64,000 nt of DNA, taken from positions 1-64,000 of the forward strand of contig NZ_AUDC01000016.1 of assembly GCF_000425265.1 (NCBI RefSeq), read 5' to 3'. The position numbers and the translations under genes are program-made. Source of the stretch: Maridesulfovibrio zosterae DSM 11974 (lineage in GTDB: Bacteria; Desulfobacterota; Desulfovibrionia; Desulfovibrionales; Desulfovibrionaceae). Under the pieces are notes generated by a model. The model worked only from the letters and a program-made list of their open reading frames with translations. It was not told the DNA's origin and ran no database searches. Position 1 is the stretch's first letter; every line of letters begins with the position of its first letter. Shown piece after piece: positions 1-7,899 of the stretch.

Positions 1-512
1 TCACTTTTTAAAAGTTTTTTTTTCCGAGCTCCGTCCAGCAAAACCTTCCGAAACCAGCTCGCGTCATCTATTCAAGATATCCGCTCAGCCTGCTGCTCAA
101 TTAAACTTTTATTCAATGATCTCAACACCTTGCGTTTTCGCTCAGTGCGGATTGGGAAACTATGTGAACCCGATCCAGAAGTCAACCGTTTTATGACCGG
201 TCAGTCAAAAAAAATCTCAGCTGCGCTGTGCCACTTAAGGCCGCACTCAGCCGAGAAAGAGGTTCTAGATAAAACACACCGCCACGTCAACTGCTTTTTG
301 AATTATTTGTTATATATCTGCAACATTGGAAGTGAAAATGGCTTAATTACAGGGGTTGATGTTTTCAAGGAACCTAAGAATCAAAATTATATAAGAGGCA
401 AAGGTGATTCTTTACCTCTTATATATACACTAGGGCCGACAGCAATATCTATTAGAATAACACATAAGGCTCAGATTTATTATCCGAGCATTAAGGAATT
501 CTATCAAAAAAA
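1..512. other. Left-edge gap without a convincing gene
   Basis: No gene could be supported here. A frame at 130-516 on the plus strand is open but has no ribosome binding site, ends inside the lipoprotein stop region and resembles no family I know. The clearest structure is a long hairpin at 388-425. The stretch may hold the 3' flank of a gene outside the window. Confidence 0.5.
388..425. repeat. Long AT-rich inverted repeat / hairpin
   Basis: An 11-bp perfect arm (388-398 with 415-425) continues after one mismatch into a further 4-bp arm (400-403 with 410-413) around a 6-base loop. No clean T tract follows on either strand, so it is a weak intrinsic terminator at best. It could be an RNA processing or protein-binding site. 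Confidence 0.5.
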
Positions 513-1505
513 CTAGTCACCTAATAATGTATCCAAAGCTTCTACTGCTTTCTCCGGATTTATACTTACTCCAGCTTTTACTTTCGTTTCAGAAGACTTC
601 TTCGTGTAAGTACCATCATTAAACGACTCACTGGAAGACCCACTCTTCCCGGTCACACCGCCATGAACAGTCGGAATCGCCATGGCACCGGCTTCTACTG
701 CGTCTTTCAGAAAATCTTCAGATTTCATTTTGGCAGGAGCAGCAGCGTCTATATTGGAATCTTCTCCTGTTATCATTGATGTAGAAGCACCATTTCCTAA
801 AATCTGCCACTTACCGTCCGCAACGCGACTGGCTTTGGCATCATAATTAGTAGTTTCACCATTAGCAGTCATTTTCAGGAGGAAAGAACGGGTCGGTTTG
901 TTATATCCGGGAAGTGATTTTCCTGCTCTGACTACATATTTTATTTTAGTCTGAGCATTAGTCCAGTTAAACCGAGCGTCCGGTTTCATATTTTCCAGTA
1001 TATAGCTGATTTCAGAGCGATCTGTATCTGTCAGACTCCGGATATCAGGTGAAACTGATCCTGTAAGATAATCTGCCCTACCAGATAAAGGTATAAGGCG
1101 CACTGACACAGCTGACGGCGACAAAACGTAGGCATCTCCACTCTGCTCTTGTGAATCTATTGAATTAACACCCTGCATCACGCCCCAGGCCGCTTTATCC
1201 CCAAAAGCAGTTGATGATGACTGCATGCCTTGAGACACTGCATTCATCATAACCTTCTCCTGCTGATAAACACGCTTAATAACCACATCCTGCTGCTGAA
1301 ACTGATCTTTAGTAATTGTAAGGATATGGTCTGCATTACGCGGCAAATCGACTGTACATGGAGCAGTACATGCAACTTTACCGTCAGCATACACTGTTGC
1401 CCCCATAGGATTCGTTGAAACAGGTATAGACTGCATTTTAACAGCAGGGGTACACCCTGCGGCAAAAGCAAGTCCGATAATACCTACTAATAATTTGTTT
1501 TTCAT
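513..1505 (-). CDS. Outer-membrane-type lipoprotein with PEGA-like domain
   Basis: Predicted lipoprotein of 330 residues. The ATG at 1505 is chosen because GGGAGG lies 6-8 bases before it and the protein then opens with a short basic stretch, a hydrophobic core and a lipobox ending GCTP near residue 18. Residues about 25-85 (STNPMGATVYADGK, CTVDLPRNADHILTI) look like a PEGA domain, a small beta-sandwich common in surface proteins. The rest is polar, with a Ser/Gly-rich stretch near the C-terminus, and matches nothing I know. It is the last gene before the left gap and is separated from panD by a terminator, so it is probably transcribed alone. Function unknown beyond envelope location. Confidence 0.75.
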   Translation of the reverse strand: MKNKLLVGIIGLAFAAGCTPAVKMQSIPVSTNPMGATVYADGKVACTAPCTVDLPRNADHILTITKDQFQQQDVVIKRVYQQEKVMMNAVSQGMQSSSTAFGDKAAWGVMQGVNSIDSQEQSGDAYVLSPSAVSVRLIPLSGRADYLTGSVSPDIRSLTDTDRSEISYILENMKPDARFNWTNAQTKIKYVVRAGKSLPGYNKPTRSFLLKMTANGETTNYDAKASRVADGKWQILGNGASTSMITGEDSNIDAAAPAKMKSEDFLKDAVEAGAMAIPTVHGGVTGKSGSSSESFNDGTYTKKSSETKVKAGVSINPEKAVEALDTLLGD

Positions 1506-1552
1506 CTTACCTCCCTTGGTAGCATACAATATATAGTAATACTGAAATAAAA

Positions 1553-1578
1553 AAAAGGCGCGGAATTCCGCGCCTTTT
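1553..1578 (-). terminator. Intrinsic terminator after panD
   Basis: A perfect 13-bp palindromic stem (AAAAGGCGCGGAA and its complement) followed on the minus strand by a T run. It starts just beyond the panD stop and lies upstream of the lipoprotein start. Confidence 0.9.
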
Positions 1579-1589
1579 AAATTGAGCAA

Positions 1590-1940
1590 TTAAGCTTTCT
1601 TGACCTTGTTACCATCGCCCAGCAGGATAACCTTCGGCTTATGCAACGCAAGCTCATCTTCATCGAGCCAGCTGTAAGTGCATATGATAATTTTCTGCCC
1701 CACCTCCCCTTTATGGGCGGCAGCACCGTTAAGACAGAACTCACCCGGCCCACCTTCAATAGCGTAGGTGGTAAGTCTCTCTCCGTTGTTGACGTTAAGA
1801 ACATCTACTCTTTCATACGGGAGAATCCCCGCCTGTTCCAAAAGATCTACATCAATAGAAATAGACCCCTCATAATCGACATTTGCATCGGTAATGGTGG
1901 CTCTATGTATTTTTGATTTTAAAAGGCAACGACTGCCCAT
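1590..1940 (-). CDS. panD: Aspartate 1-decarboxylase precursor
   Basis: Pyruvoyl-dependent enzyme that makes beta-alanine from aspartate for pantothenate and CoA synthesis, in the cytoplasm. The 116-residue length is typical. The KIHRATIT stretch (10-17) and the self-cleavage site YEGS (Gly25-Ser26) are present, so the chain should split into beta and alpha subunits with Ser26 becoming the pyruvoyl group. The conserved NGAAAH loop is near residues 71-76. The start has a good AAGGAGG seven bases upstream. It stands alone with its own terminator; other pantothenate genes are not in the window. Confidence 0.96.
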   Translation of the reverse strand: MGSRCLLKSKIHRATITDANVDYEGSISIDVDLLEQAGILPYERVDVLNVNNGERLTTYAIEGGPGEFCLNGAAAHKGEVGQKIIICTYSWLDEDELALHKPKVILLGDGNKVKKA

Positions 1941-2069
1941 GATTTCCTCCTTCAGGCTATTTATATGGATACCTGAACGGCTAAGCCGATATCATGCAAT
2001 TTTTTGCTTAGCAATATCATAAATAATATTTAAATTTTTTTTGTCAAAATTCAGGTACTAAGAAAACAA

Positions 2070-2097
2070 AAAAGGCCGGAATTTTCCGACCTTTTAT
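2070..2097 (-). terminator. Intrinsic terminator after the PEP-CTERM-like gene
   Basis: 12-bp stem (2070-2081 with 2084-2095) around a two-base gap; the imperfect pair is a G-T wobble only on the minus strand, which fits termination of the minus-strand gene ending at 2119. Confidence 0.75.
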
Positions 2098-2118
2098 TAT
2101 CAATTTAAAAAACAGAAT

Positions 2119-2631
2119 TTAACTAATTGAAAACCTGCGTCTGACAAATGCCAGAAGTGAAAGTCCACATCCGAAAATCAACACTGCGCCCGGTATAGGA
2201 GTCGGAGCGTGACTGATCTCACCTGTAGAGTATGTCCAATTCTTCTTGTTGAAAGTATTATAAGACATAGTACCGGTTATAGTTGAAAGCTTACTGATTT
2301 CAGCCCACTCAACATCGAACTTTGTCCTGGAACTTGGAGCGGTAAACTGAATAGAAGAGAAAACATCCTTAACGCCTGCTTCGGGCCCAGTAAACAGCAC
2401 ACTGGTCTTAGAATCATCAGCAAACTTCCATGTCCATCCTTTCGCAGAATGCTTATCGAACTTGATGCTCTTGAAATCAACGTTCTGATCATTTACCCAA
2501 AACTGCATTGTGTGAACACTGGAAAGTTCATTCGCTAGAGTATCAGATTTTATAGTTGAAGCACTGGCAATAGAAGCCACAAACAAACAAATAACTGTGC
2601 TCAGAATAAAAACCTTAATTAACCTTGTCAT
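2119..2631 (-). CDS. Secreted protein with PEP-CTERM-like C-terminus
   Basis: A 170-residue exported protein. The ATG at 2631 follows GGGAGGGG and begins a classical signal peptide (TRLIKVFILSTVICLFVASI, then ASAS). The body is a soluble, probably beta-rich domain I cannot name. The last 25 residues hold PTPIPGA, a hydrophobic segment and a final RRRFSIS, the three-part layout of PEP-CTERM-type sorting signals that are processed at the inner membrane before export to the surface or exopolysaccharide. No exosortase gene is visible in the window. It lies 32 bases after the MoaD-like gene and ends in its own terminator, so the two may be co-transcribed. Confidence 0.65.
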   Translation of the reverse strand: MTRLIKVFILSTVICLFVASIASASTIKSDTLANELSSVHTMQFWVNDQNVDFKSIKFDKHSAKGWTWKFADDSKTSVLFTGPEAGVKDVFSSIQFTAPSSRTKFDVEWAEISKLSTITGTMSYNTFNKKNWTYSTGEISHAPTPIPGAVLIFGCGLSLLAFVRRRFSIS

Positions 2632-2663
2632 ATTAAACCCCTCCCCATAATTAACAAATAAAA

Positions 2664-2891
2664 TCAACCACCACCAACAGCTGGAAAAACACCGACCCTA
2701 TCGCCGGCTGCTAGTGGCGCATCAAAACTTGAAGATCTACCATTAATAAATACTATTTTAACTTCATCAATAGGAATACCTATTCTTTCAAGTACATCAC
2801 CTACTGTCTCACCTGCATTTACAGGAAAATTATCTGAATTTTCAGGGCTCTTAGCAGCAAAAGTTGCGTAACAAAGTAAAGTAATATTCAT
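2664..2891 (-). CDS. MoaD/ThiS-family sulfur carrier protein
   Basis: A 75-residue beta-grasp protein. It has the family's N-terminal strand (MNITLLCYATF), the hydrophobic core pattern GETVGDVLERIGIP and VKIVFINGR, the AAGDRVGVFPAVGGG ending and a C-terminal Gly-Gly that would be adenylated and thiocarboxylated by a MoeB/ThiF-type enzyme. Such proteins deliver sulfur to molybdopterin, tungstopterin or thiazole. Neither a MoaE nor an activating enzyme is nearby, so the pathway is open; in sulfate reducers orphan copies often accompany tungsten enzymes. An AAGGAT lies just upstream of the ATG. Confidence 0.8.
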   Translation of the reverse strand: MNITLLCYATFAAKSPENSDNFPVNAGETVGDVLERIGIPIDEVKIVFINGRSSSFDAPLAAGDRVGVFPAVGGG

Positions 2892-3099
2892 AATATCCTT
2901 TGTATCTTTACATTAAAACCTCTGACAGTACCAGACAAATAAATATGCTCCCAATATCATTATAAAACTAGCAATTTTTATTCCATGACTTTATTGCAAG
3001 CTAACTGACATATTCATAAACAGTAATTATTATCGTAAAAAATATCTTGGATAAAATCAACCAGCGAAATTAAATTATAATTCAATTTTTTGACAAAAA

Positions 3100-3129
3100 A
3101 AATCCGGCAGAAGTAACTCTGCCGGATTT
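3100..3129 (-). terminator. Intrinsic terminator after ppaC
   Basis: Perfect 11-bp stem (AAATCCGGCAG with its complement at 3119-3129), 8-base loop, then a run of T on the minus strand. It sits 24 bases beyond the ppaC stop. Confidence 0.92.
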
Positions 3130-3152
3130 AAATAAGCCTTAATTATACTTAA

Positions 3153-4073
3153 CTATGCGGAGAAAGCTTTCTCGAAGTTAGGTACAACTTGTTTTTTGCG
3201 GGACATTACGCCTTCGAGGTATACTTTGGTACCTTCAGGAGCAACACCGAATGCTTTTTCAACAACAGAAGGATCGTCAGAAACGATAAGCATTTCGGAA
3301 CCTTCTTTCATGATGTCGGTAAGCAGCAGAAAACAGCTGTGACGACCGTCAGCTTTAACTTTTTCAAGTTCAGCGTACAGGTCACCTTTGATTGTGTCGA
3401 AAACAGAGAGGTCAACAACTTCAAGCTGGCCAATACCGACTTTTTTGCCGGACATATCGAAATCTTTGTAATCACGGAAGATGAGGTCGTTCATGGAAGC
3501 ACCTGCAACAGCAGACTTAACATTGAACATTTCCATTCCGAGAGCCATAACATCTGCAACACCTGCAATTTTAGCCAGATCAGCAACAGCAGCTTTATCA
3601 GCTTCTGTGCAGGTAACGGACTTAAACATTACGGTATCGGACAGGATAGCACAGAGAAGTATGCCAGCAATGTTTTTAGGAACTTCTACATTGTAGAATT
3701 TGTACATTGCAGTGATAACAGTACCGGTGCAACCAACAGGCCATACCCACATTTCGAGGGGATTGGGAGTAGTTACATCACCAAGTTTGTGATGGTCAAC
3801 AACTGCTACAACTTCACCCTTACCAAGGTTGTCCATGGACTGAGACAGGTCAGAATGGTCAACAAGGATGACTTTCTGATCAGTAGCGTCGGTCATGATT
3901 TCGGGAGCAGCGCAACCGAATTTTTCCAGTACAAAAGCAGTTTCAGGAGCGATTTCGCCCTGTGCAACAGCTTTAGTTTCTTCTTTGACCTTGGACCAGA
4001 GGTCTGCGATTGCAATTGCAGATGCAATTGTATCGGTATCAGGGTTTTTGTGTCCAACAGCAATAATAGCCAT
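3153..4073 (-). CDS. ppaC: Manganese-dependent inorganic pyrophosphatase
   Basis: Family II pyrophosphatase of the DHH superfamily, hydrolysing cytoplasmic PPi to pull sulfate activation, nucleic acid and amino-acyl-tRNA synthesis forward. The 306 residues contain the metal ligands in AVGHKNPDTD (6-14), the VDHSD and the VVDHHK (DHH) motifs, and the SRKKQVVP substrate-binding loop near the C-terminus. Start at the ATG preceded by GAGGAGG. It follows the PTS genes on the same strand and ends at a strong terminator, so it is probably the last gene of that operon. Sulfate reducers need high pyrophosphatase activity because ATP sulfurylase releases PPi. Confidence 0.96.
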   Translation of the reverse strand: MAIIAVGHKNPDTDTIASAIAIADLWSKVKEETKAVAQGEIAPETAFVLEKFGCAAPEIMTDATDQKVILVDHSDLSQSMDNLGKGEVVAVVDHHKLGDVTTPNPLEMWVWPVGCTGTVITAMYKFYNVEVPKNIAGILLCAILSDTVMFKSVTCTEADKAAVADLAKIAGVADVMALGMEMFNVKSAVAGASMNDLIFRDYKDFDMSGKKVGIGQLEVVDLSVFDTIKGDLYAELEKVKADGRHSCFLLLTDIMKEGSEMLIVSDDPSVVEKAFGVAPEGTKVYLEGVMSRKKQVVPNFEKAFSA

Positions 4074-4148
4074 AATTAAATTCCTCCTCAAAATATGGTA
4101 GCTTAAATGAGCTTGTGTCTTCTATCACAATCTTCTTTCGATGCCAAG

Positions 4149-4864
4149 TCATACGATCCCAGCAAGGATGATAAAGCCGAAAAAAACAACGCCGAAGACG
4201 AATGTAGCGTATGCTTTACGCAATCTCAGCCCCAAAAGGCCTCCAAGACTGGCAGCAATCCATAAAAAAGACCATTTCATATCCACACCGGCGACCACAG
4301 GGCCCCATTTGTGAAAAAATATACAAAGCATATAATGAAGGATTATGGTACTTGTCCAGAAAAAAAGCCAAGAAGTTGCAAATGTTCTTAAAATAGATTG
4401 TAAAACCAGATTGGCAGGTACTGATTCTCCGGTTTTTCCGCGGCGCGCCCAGTTGAGTAATCTATGGTACCCCCTGTTATGCCAAGACCTTAGAGAGGAG
4501 TCGAGCCATGCGCCAATTCTTGCTAATGGCAAGCAGGCAAGAATAATAATCATAACCTGTCTGGCTTCGGTAAAAGCAAAAGAAGTAGTGAGAGCTAGTG
4601 CTGCAAAAGTAGAAGCAAGTATATGTGGTGGAATGTAAGTTCCGGCAGGAATATTATCCAACCAGAAAAGCTCAAAGAAGACAGCAATCTTAAGACTTGT
4701 AGCCACGTCTCCGGTTACCGCACCCCATAAGGCTCCAACAACCAGAGGCCGTTCAAGCAGACCGGGATTTATTGTAAAACGGAAAAGTGAAAAAACAGCA
4801 AAAAAAAACCGATTAACGCAACCCACGCAGAAAAAGGTAATGCCAGTCCTTGCAGAAAAATCAT
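4149..4864 (-). CDS. PTS mannose/fructose/sorbose-family EIIC (frameshifted)
   Basis: Membrane channel subunit of a mannose-class phosphotransferase system. Residues such as RPLVVGALWGAVTGD and NIPAGTYIPPHILAS match the EIIC family, with several hydrophobic segments. The expected start is the ATG at 4864-4862: it overlaps the EIIB stop as ATGA and has AGGTGAGG upstream. Reading from there gives MIFLQGLALPFSAWVALIGF, then the frame is lost at nine T (minus strand, 4808-4800) and stops at 4771-4769. The rest of the gene continues in another frame to 4149, and one extra T (or two fewer) would join the halves. It could be a real inactivating indel, transcriptional slippage on the homopolymer, or a sequencing error. 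No EIID gene follows. Confidence 0.75.
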
Positions 4865-5322
4865 AAAAACCTCACCTGAACAGGATCATTAGGTACGCAG
4901 CGAAAATCAAGTTCAATCCCGCGTCCTTTAAAATAATGCAGGCAGGACTCGTCATCTGAACTGAGAGCTACGCTTGGGGAGATTTGTTTTTTTCCGGGAC
5001 CGTAATGAATATTACCGATATTAATAGAGTTGAAGTGAAATCCGTGATCAAGAGCTCTGCGGACATCGGCACAAGAGGAAAAAAGAACTATCATGCCACC
5101 AGAACAGTCACCAACAGTCATAAGTTTATCTTGAAGCCCTTCAACCGTAGAAAACGAACAATTTATGGATTGTGGAATTGCCAGAGACATAATCTGCTGC
5201 TGCAATGTATCCTCCGCAACTGCATCGTTTGCCACAATAATATTCTTGGCATGTGTATAGGGCAGCCATGTTTCAATAATTTGTCCGTGGACAAGTCTAT
5301 TATCTATTCGCACCCACTGCAT
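4861..5322 (-). CDS. PTS mannose-family EIIB component
   Basis: Cytoplasmic phosphocarrier of a mannose-class PTS, 153 residues, normal for a single EIIB domain. The phosphorylated histidine is His12 in VRIDNRLVHGQ, the family signature. The fold's later strands (NIIVANDAVAED, GMIVLFSSCADVRRAL, INIGNIHYGPGKK) are present. It starts 2 bases after the EIIA stop and its own stop overlaps the start of EIIC, so the three are translationally coupled. It would take phosphate from EIIA (His15) and pass it to a sugar or, in the absence of EIID, act only in signalling. Confidence 0.92.
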   Translation of the reverse strand: MQWVRIDNRLVHGQIIETWLPYTHAKNIIVANDAVAEDTLQQQIMSLAIPQSINCSFSTVEGLQDKLMTVGDCSGGMIVLFSSCADVRRALDHGFHFNSINIGNIHYGPGKKQISPSVALSSDDESCLHYFKGRGIELDFRCVPNDPVQVRFL

Positions 5323-5324
5323 AA

Positions 5325-5750
5325 CTAACCCTTCGAAGTTCGTTTTCGCAGCATTTCACCTGCAATGACAATACCCTTGGTTCCGGCTTTACTGACTTCT
5401 TCGGCCATAACCTGCAAAGACTCATTACGTTTCTGCAATGCCTTAAGCAGCATAGGCAGACTTACGCCCGTCACCACCTCGACATCATCATGCAGCAGCG
5501 AAAGACTCAGATTGGTTGGGGTTCCGCCGAACATATCAGTCAAAATCAATACACCGACACCGTTTGAAACCTCTGCAATATTGGATTTAAGAGACTCCAC
5601 AGCTGCATCAATGCCTTGCGAGACATCAACACTCAGTGACAGTATAAAATCCTGAGGCCCGACAATAAGTTCAGCGGCTTCGATCAGCGATTTTCCAAAG
5701 TTACCATGAGTAACCAGTACTATTCCGATTTTACTAGATTCTTTGCCCAT
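5325..5750 (-). CDS. PTS mannose-family EIIA component
   Basis: Phosphocarrier of 141 residues. The phosphorylated residue is His15 in GIVLVTHGNFG, and the TDMFGGTP loop around residues 71-78 is the other EIIA-Man signature. The ATG at 5750 is preferred over a TTG four codons upstream because GGGAT lies seven bases before it. It stands between rapZ and EIIB. In many Proteobacteria an EIIA-Man gene beside rapZ and ptsN belongs to the regulatory rather than the sugar-uptake branch of the PTS; the same reading is plausible here. Confidence 0.93.
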   Translation of the reverse strand: MGKESSKIGIVLVTHGNFGKSLIEAAELIVGPQDFILSLSVDVSQGIDAAVESLKSNIAEVSNGVGVLILTDMFGGTPTNLSLSLLHDDVEVVTGVSLPMLLKALQKRNESLQVMAEEVSKAGTKGIVIAGEMLRKRTSKG

Positions 5751-5788
5751 CAAATATCCCAATATAGTGCGAAGTCAAAAATGACAGA

Positions 5789-6670
5789 TTACTTTAAATG
5801 AATATGCTTATGTTCAAGAGAAACAGAGTACCCGTTATCTTTAAGTGTGGCAAATATCCTTTCAGCGGTTGCCACGGAACGGTGTCTGCCCCCTGTACAG
5901 CCAACTGCAATAGTCAGTCTGTACCTTCCCTCTTCCTCATACAGAGGAAGCACATATTGAAGGAAATCGAGATATTTCTCAATAAAAATTGAACCGGGTT
6001 CCGTGTCGAGAACATAATCCGCAATAGCTTTATCCTGACCGGACAAAGGCCGGAGATTCAAGTCGAAATACGGGTTAGGCAAAAAGCGAAGATCCATTAC
6101 CATATCTGCAGCCGTCGGGACATCATGCTTAAAGCCGAAAGACATTACATGCACACGCAGTCCAAATGATTTTTCAGTCAGAGTTGACCATTTTTCCTGA
6201 ATTCTACGACGCAGATCGTGGATAGAATACGTAGTTGTGTCTAAAACTACATCAGCCTGGGTGCGGAGAGGCTCAAGCAGTCTTTTCTCTTCTTCAAGAG
6301 CCTGTTCAAGACCTATCTGCTTTGACTCAAGAGGATGCAGGCGACGTGTAGTTGCATACCTCCGGACCAGTTCCGGAAGTCTTGCTTCAAGAAATAGAAG
6401 ACTTGGCTTAATACCGTCGCGTGCCAGTTCTTCACATGCTGTATGCCATTCTTCTGTAAACTCCATCTGCCGTAGATCCATGCCCAGTACTAAACCTTTA
6501 TACAAACCACCCTGGCATGAAAACATTTTTACCATTCTGGGAAGCATGCTGCCCGGCAGACCATCAACACAGAAAAAACGGAGATCTTCAAAAACTTTAA
6601 GAACAGTCGACTTACCGGCCCCAGAAAGTCCACTTACAACTATGACTGGAAATGAATCAATATTTTCCAC
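5789..6670 (-). CDS. rapZ: RapZ/YvcJ family nucleotide-binding protein
   Basis: RNase adapter/GTPase family protein, 293 residues. The Walker A loop GLSGAGKST is at residues 14-22, a WB-like FLEARLPELVRRY follows, and the C-terminal domain shows GCTGGRHRSVATAE, the metabolite/RNA-binding hallmark of RapZ. In enterobacteria it controls glucosamine-6-phosphate synthase through sRNA decay; that sRNA circuit is not known to exist here, so the target is open. The start codon is GTG, chosen because GAGGAG lies eight bases before it. It lies between ptsN and EIIA, the usual setting for this gene. Confidence 0.94.
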   Translation of the reverse strand: MENIDSFPVIVVSGLSGAGKSTVLKVFEDLRFFCVDGLPGSMLPRMVKMFSCQGGLYKGLVLGMDLRQMEFTEEWHTACEELARDGIKPSLLFLEARLPELVRRYATTRRLHPLESKQIGLEQALEEEKRLLEPLRTQADVVLDTTTYSIHDLRRRIQEKWSTLTEKSFGLRVHVMSFGFKHDVPTAADMVMDLRFLPNPYFDLNLRPLSGQDKAIADYVLDTEPGSIFIEKYLDFLQYVLPLYEEEGRYRLTIAVGCTGGRHRSVATAERIFATLKDNGYSVSLEHKHIHLK

Positions 6671-6802
6671 CTAAATTACTCCTCAACATAGTCATGATAT
6701 TTGTATTTTGATCCAGCTTAAGTCAATCATCCGTATAGAAACTAAATAAGCAGTTGCTTACATTTCCCAGCTTTTGTAAAGAAGTTTATAAGCCCGCAAA
6801 GT

Positions 6803-6833
6803 AAATTAGCAATGACTTTCGTTCATTGCTAAT
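6803..6833 (-). other. 12-bp perfect hairpin between ptsN and rapZ
   Basis: AATTAGCAATGA at 6803-6814 pairs perfectly with 6822-6833 across a 7-base loop. It lies in the 187-base ptsN-rapZ gap. There is no T tract directly after it on the minus strand, so it may be an RNA processing or stability element separating the two messages rather than a full terminator. Confidence 0.55.
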
Positions 6834-6857
6834 TATATTAAAACTTATTCACTGGAA

Positions 6858-7307
6858 TCAGTTGAGGCCTAGCAGCTTCAGCAATTCATCTTTATCATTG
6901 GTATTTATAAATGCCTGCCGAAATGCTTCATCTTTAAGCTGCCGTGATATTTGTGCCAATACTTTTAAATGAGTTCCGGCTCCCTGTTCAGGAGCCAGAA
7001 CCATAAAAAATATTTTGCACTGTTTCATGTCCAACGAGTCAAAATCGACACCATCAGCAGATCTGCCGACAATTACAACAATTTCTTCAAGACATTCCAG
7101 TTTTCCGTGGGGGATGGCTATGCCATCCCCTATACCGGTTGTTCCAAGTTTTTCACGATCAATCAGGACCCGCATGGCTTCATCCACGTCAATTTCAAGA
7201 CCTGTGCCTTCAAGAGCGGAAACCATTTCCTTTAGAACTTCAGCCTTTTCAGAGCTTTGCAGTTCATAAATAACCAGATCCTTTACCAGATTATCACTTA
7301 TATTCAT
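6858..7307 (-). CDS. ptsN: PTS nitrogen-type EIIA (EIIA-Ntr)
   Basis: Regulatory phosphocarrier of 149 residues. His67 in GDGIAIPHGK is the phosphorylation site and the downstream LAPEQGAGTHLKVLAQISR region is typical of the fructose-type EIIA fold. EIIA-Ntr links PEP/glutamine status to potassium transport, sigma-54 functions or enzyme activity by protein-protein contact, not by sugar uptake. It begins three bases after the hpf stop, in the classical rpoN-hpf-ptsN-rapZ order, so it is almost certainly co-transcribed with rpoN. Confidence 0.95.
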   Translation of the reverse strand: MNISDNLVKDLVIYELQSSEKAEVLKEMVSALEGTGLEIDVDEAMRVLIDREKLGTTGIGDGIAIPHGKLECLEEIVVIVGRSADGVDFDSLDMKQCKIFFMVLAPEQGAGTHLKVLAQISRQLKDEAFRQAFINTNDKDELLKLLGLN

Positions 7308-7310
7308 CAG

Positions 7311-7850
7311 TTAGTATCCCGGGTCAATCAAACCGAAGTCGCCGTTATTACGACGGTATATTACATTAATAGCTTCGTTATCCGCATTTCTGAAAACAAG
7401 GAACTCATGATCAAGAGACTGGAGCTGCTCAGCAGCTTCATCAATACTCATGGGCTTAGGCACAAAGGAATCTGATTCAACAATTACAGGTTCTCTGTAA
7501 ACGTCTTCTTCCGCATAGCTCAAAACGTCCATACGAGCAGGAATATCTTCCTTACGTCTATGACTCCTCATCTTTTCACGTGCGCGGCGAAGCTGGGCTT
7601 CGAGCTTGTCCAGAACCATATCCACGGTGGAATACATGTCCTCGGACACCTCATATGCAGAGATCTGCAAATGATCAGAGCTCAACACAACTTCTGCAAC
7701 ATGCCTGAACTTCTCCACTGAAAGATTCACCTGCATTTCAGTGTTATCAGGGTTTGTTACAAACTTGACAAGCTTGGAGAATCGAGTGTTTGCATATTCC
7801 TTCAGATGTTCAGATGCGTCGAAGTTCTTAAAGGTAAATACAATGTTCAT
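7311..7850 (-). CDS. hpf: Ribosome hibernation promoting factor, long form
   Basis: Ribosome-binding stress protein, 179 residues, so the long form with two domains. Residues 1-105 are the S30AE domain (MNIVFTFKNFDASEHLKEYA, then VEVVLSS and the basic QLRRAREKMRSHRRK end). Residues about 120-179 form the dimerisation domain with MSIDEAAEQLQSLDHEFLVF and the closing VIYRRNNGDFGLIDP. Long HPF joins two 70S ribosomes into 100S particles in stationary phase. AAGGAGG precedes the ATG. It lies 49 bases downstream of rpoN and 3 bases upstream of ptsN. Confidence 0.95.
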   Translation of the reverse strand: MNIVFTFKNFDASEHLKEYANTRFSKLVKFVTNPDNTEMQVNLSVEKFRHVAEVVLSSDHLQISAYEVSEDMYSTVDMVLDKLEAQLRRAREKMRSHRRKEDIPARMDVLSYAEEDVYREPVIVESDSFVPKPMSIDEAAEQLQSLDHEFLVFRNADNEAINVIYRRNNGDFGLIDPGY

Positions 7851-7899
7851 AAAGAGCCTCCTTCGTAATGGGTGAATATGCTTGTTCTCCGGACTTACA

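Noticed and set aside
130-516. Open frame of 128 codons on the plus strand
   Set aside because: No ribosome binding site, no recognisable family, and it runs into the 3' end of the lipoprotein gene on the other strand.
3189-4079. 296-codon open frame antisense to ppaC
   Set aside because: It mirrors the ppaC coding sequence, is rich in Cys, Phe and Asn, and has no ribosome binding site; a frame shadow.
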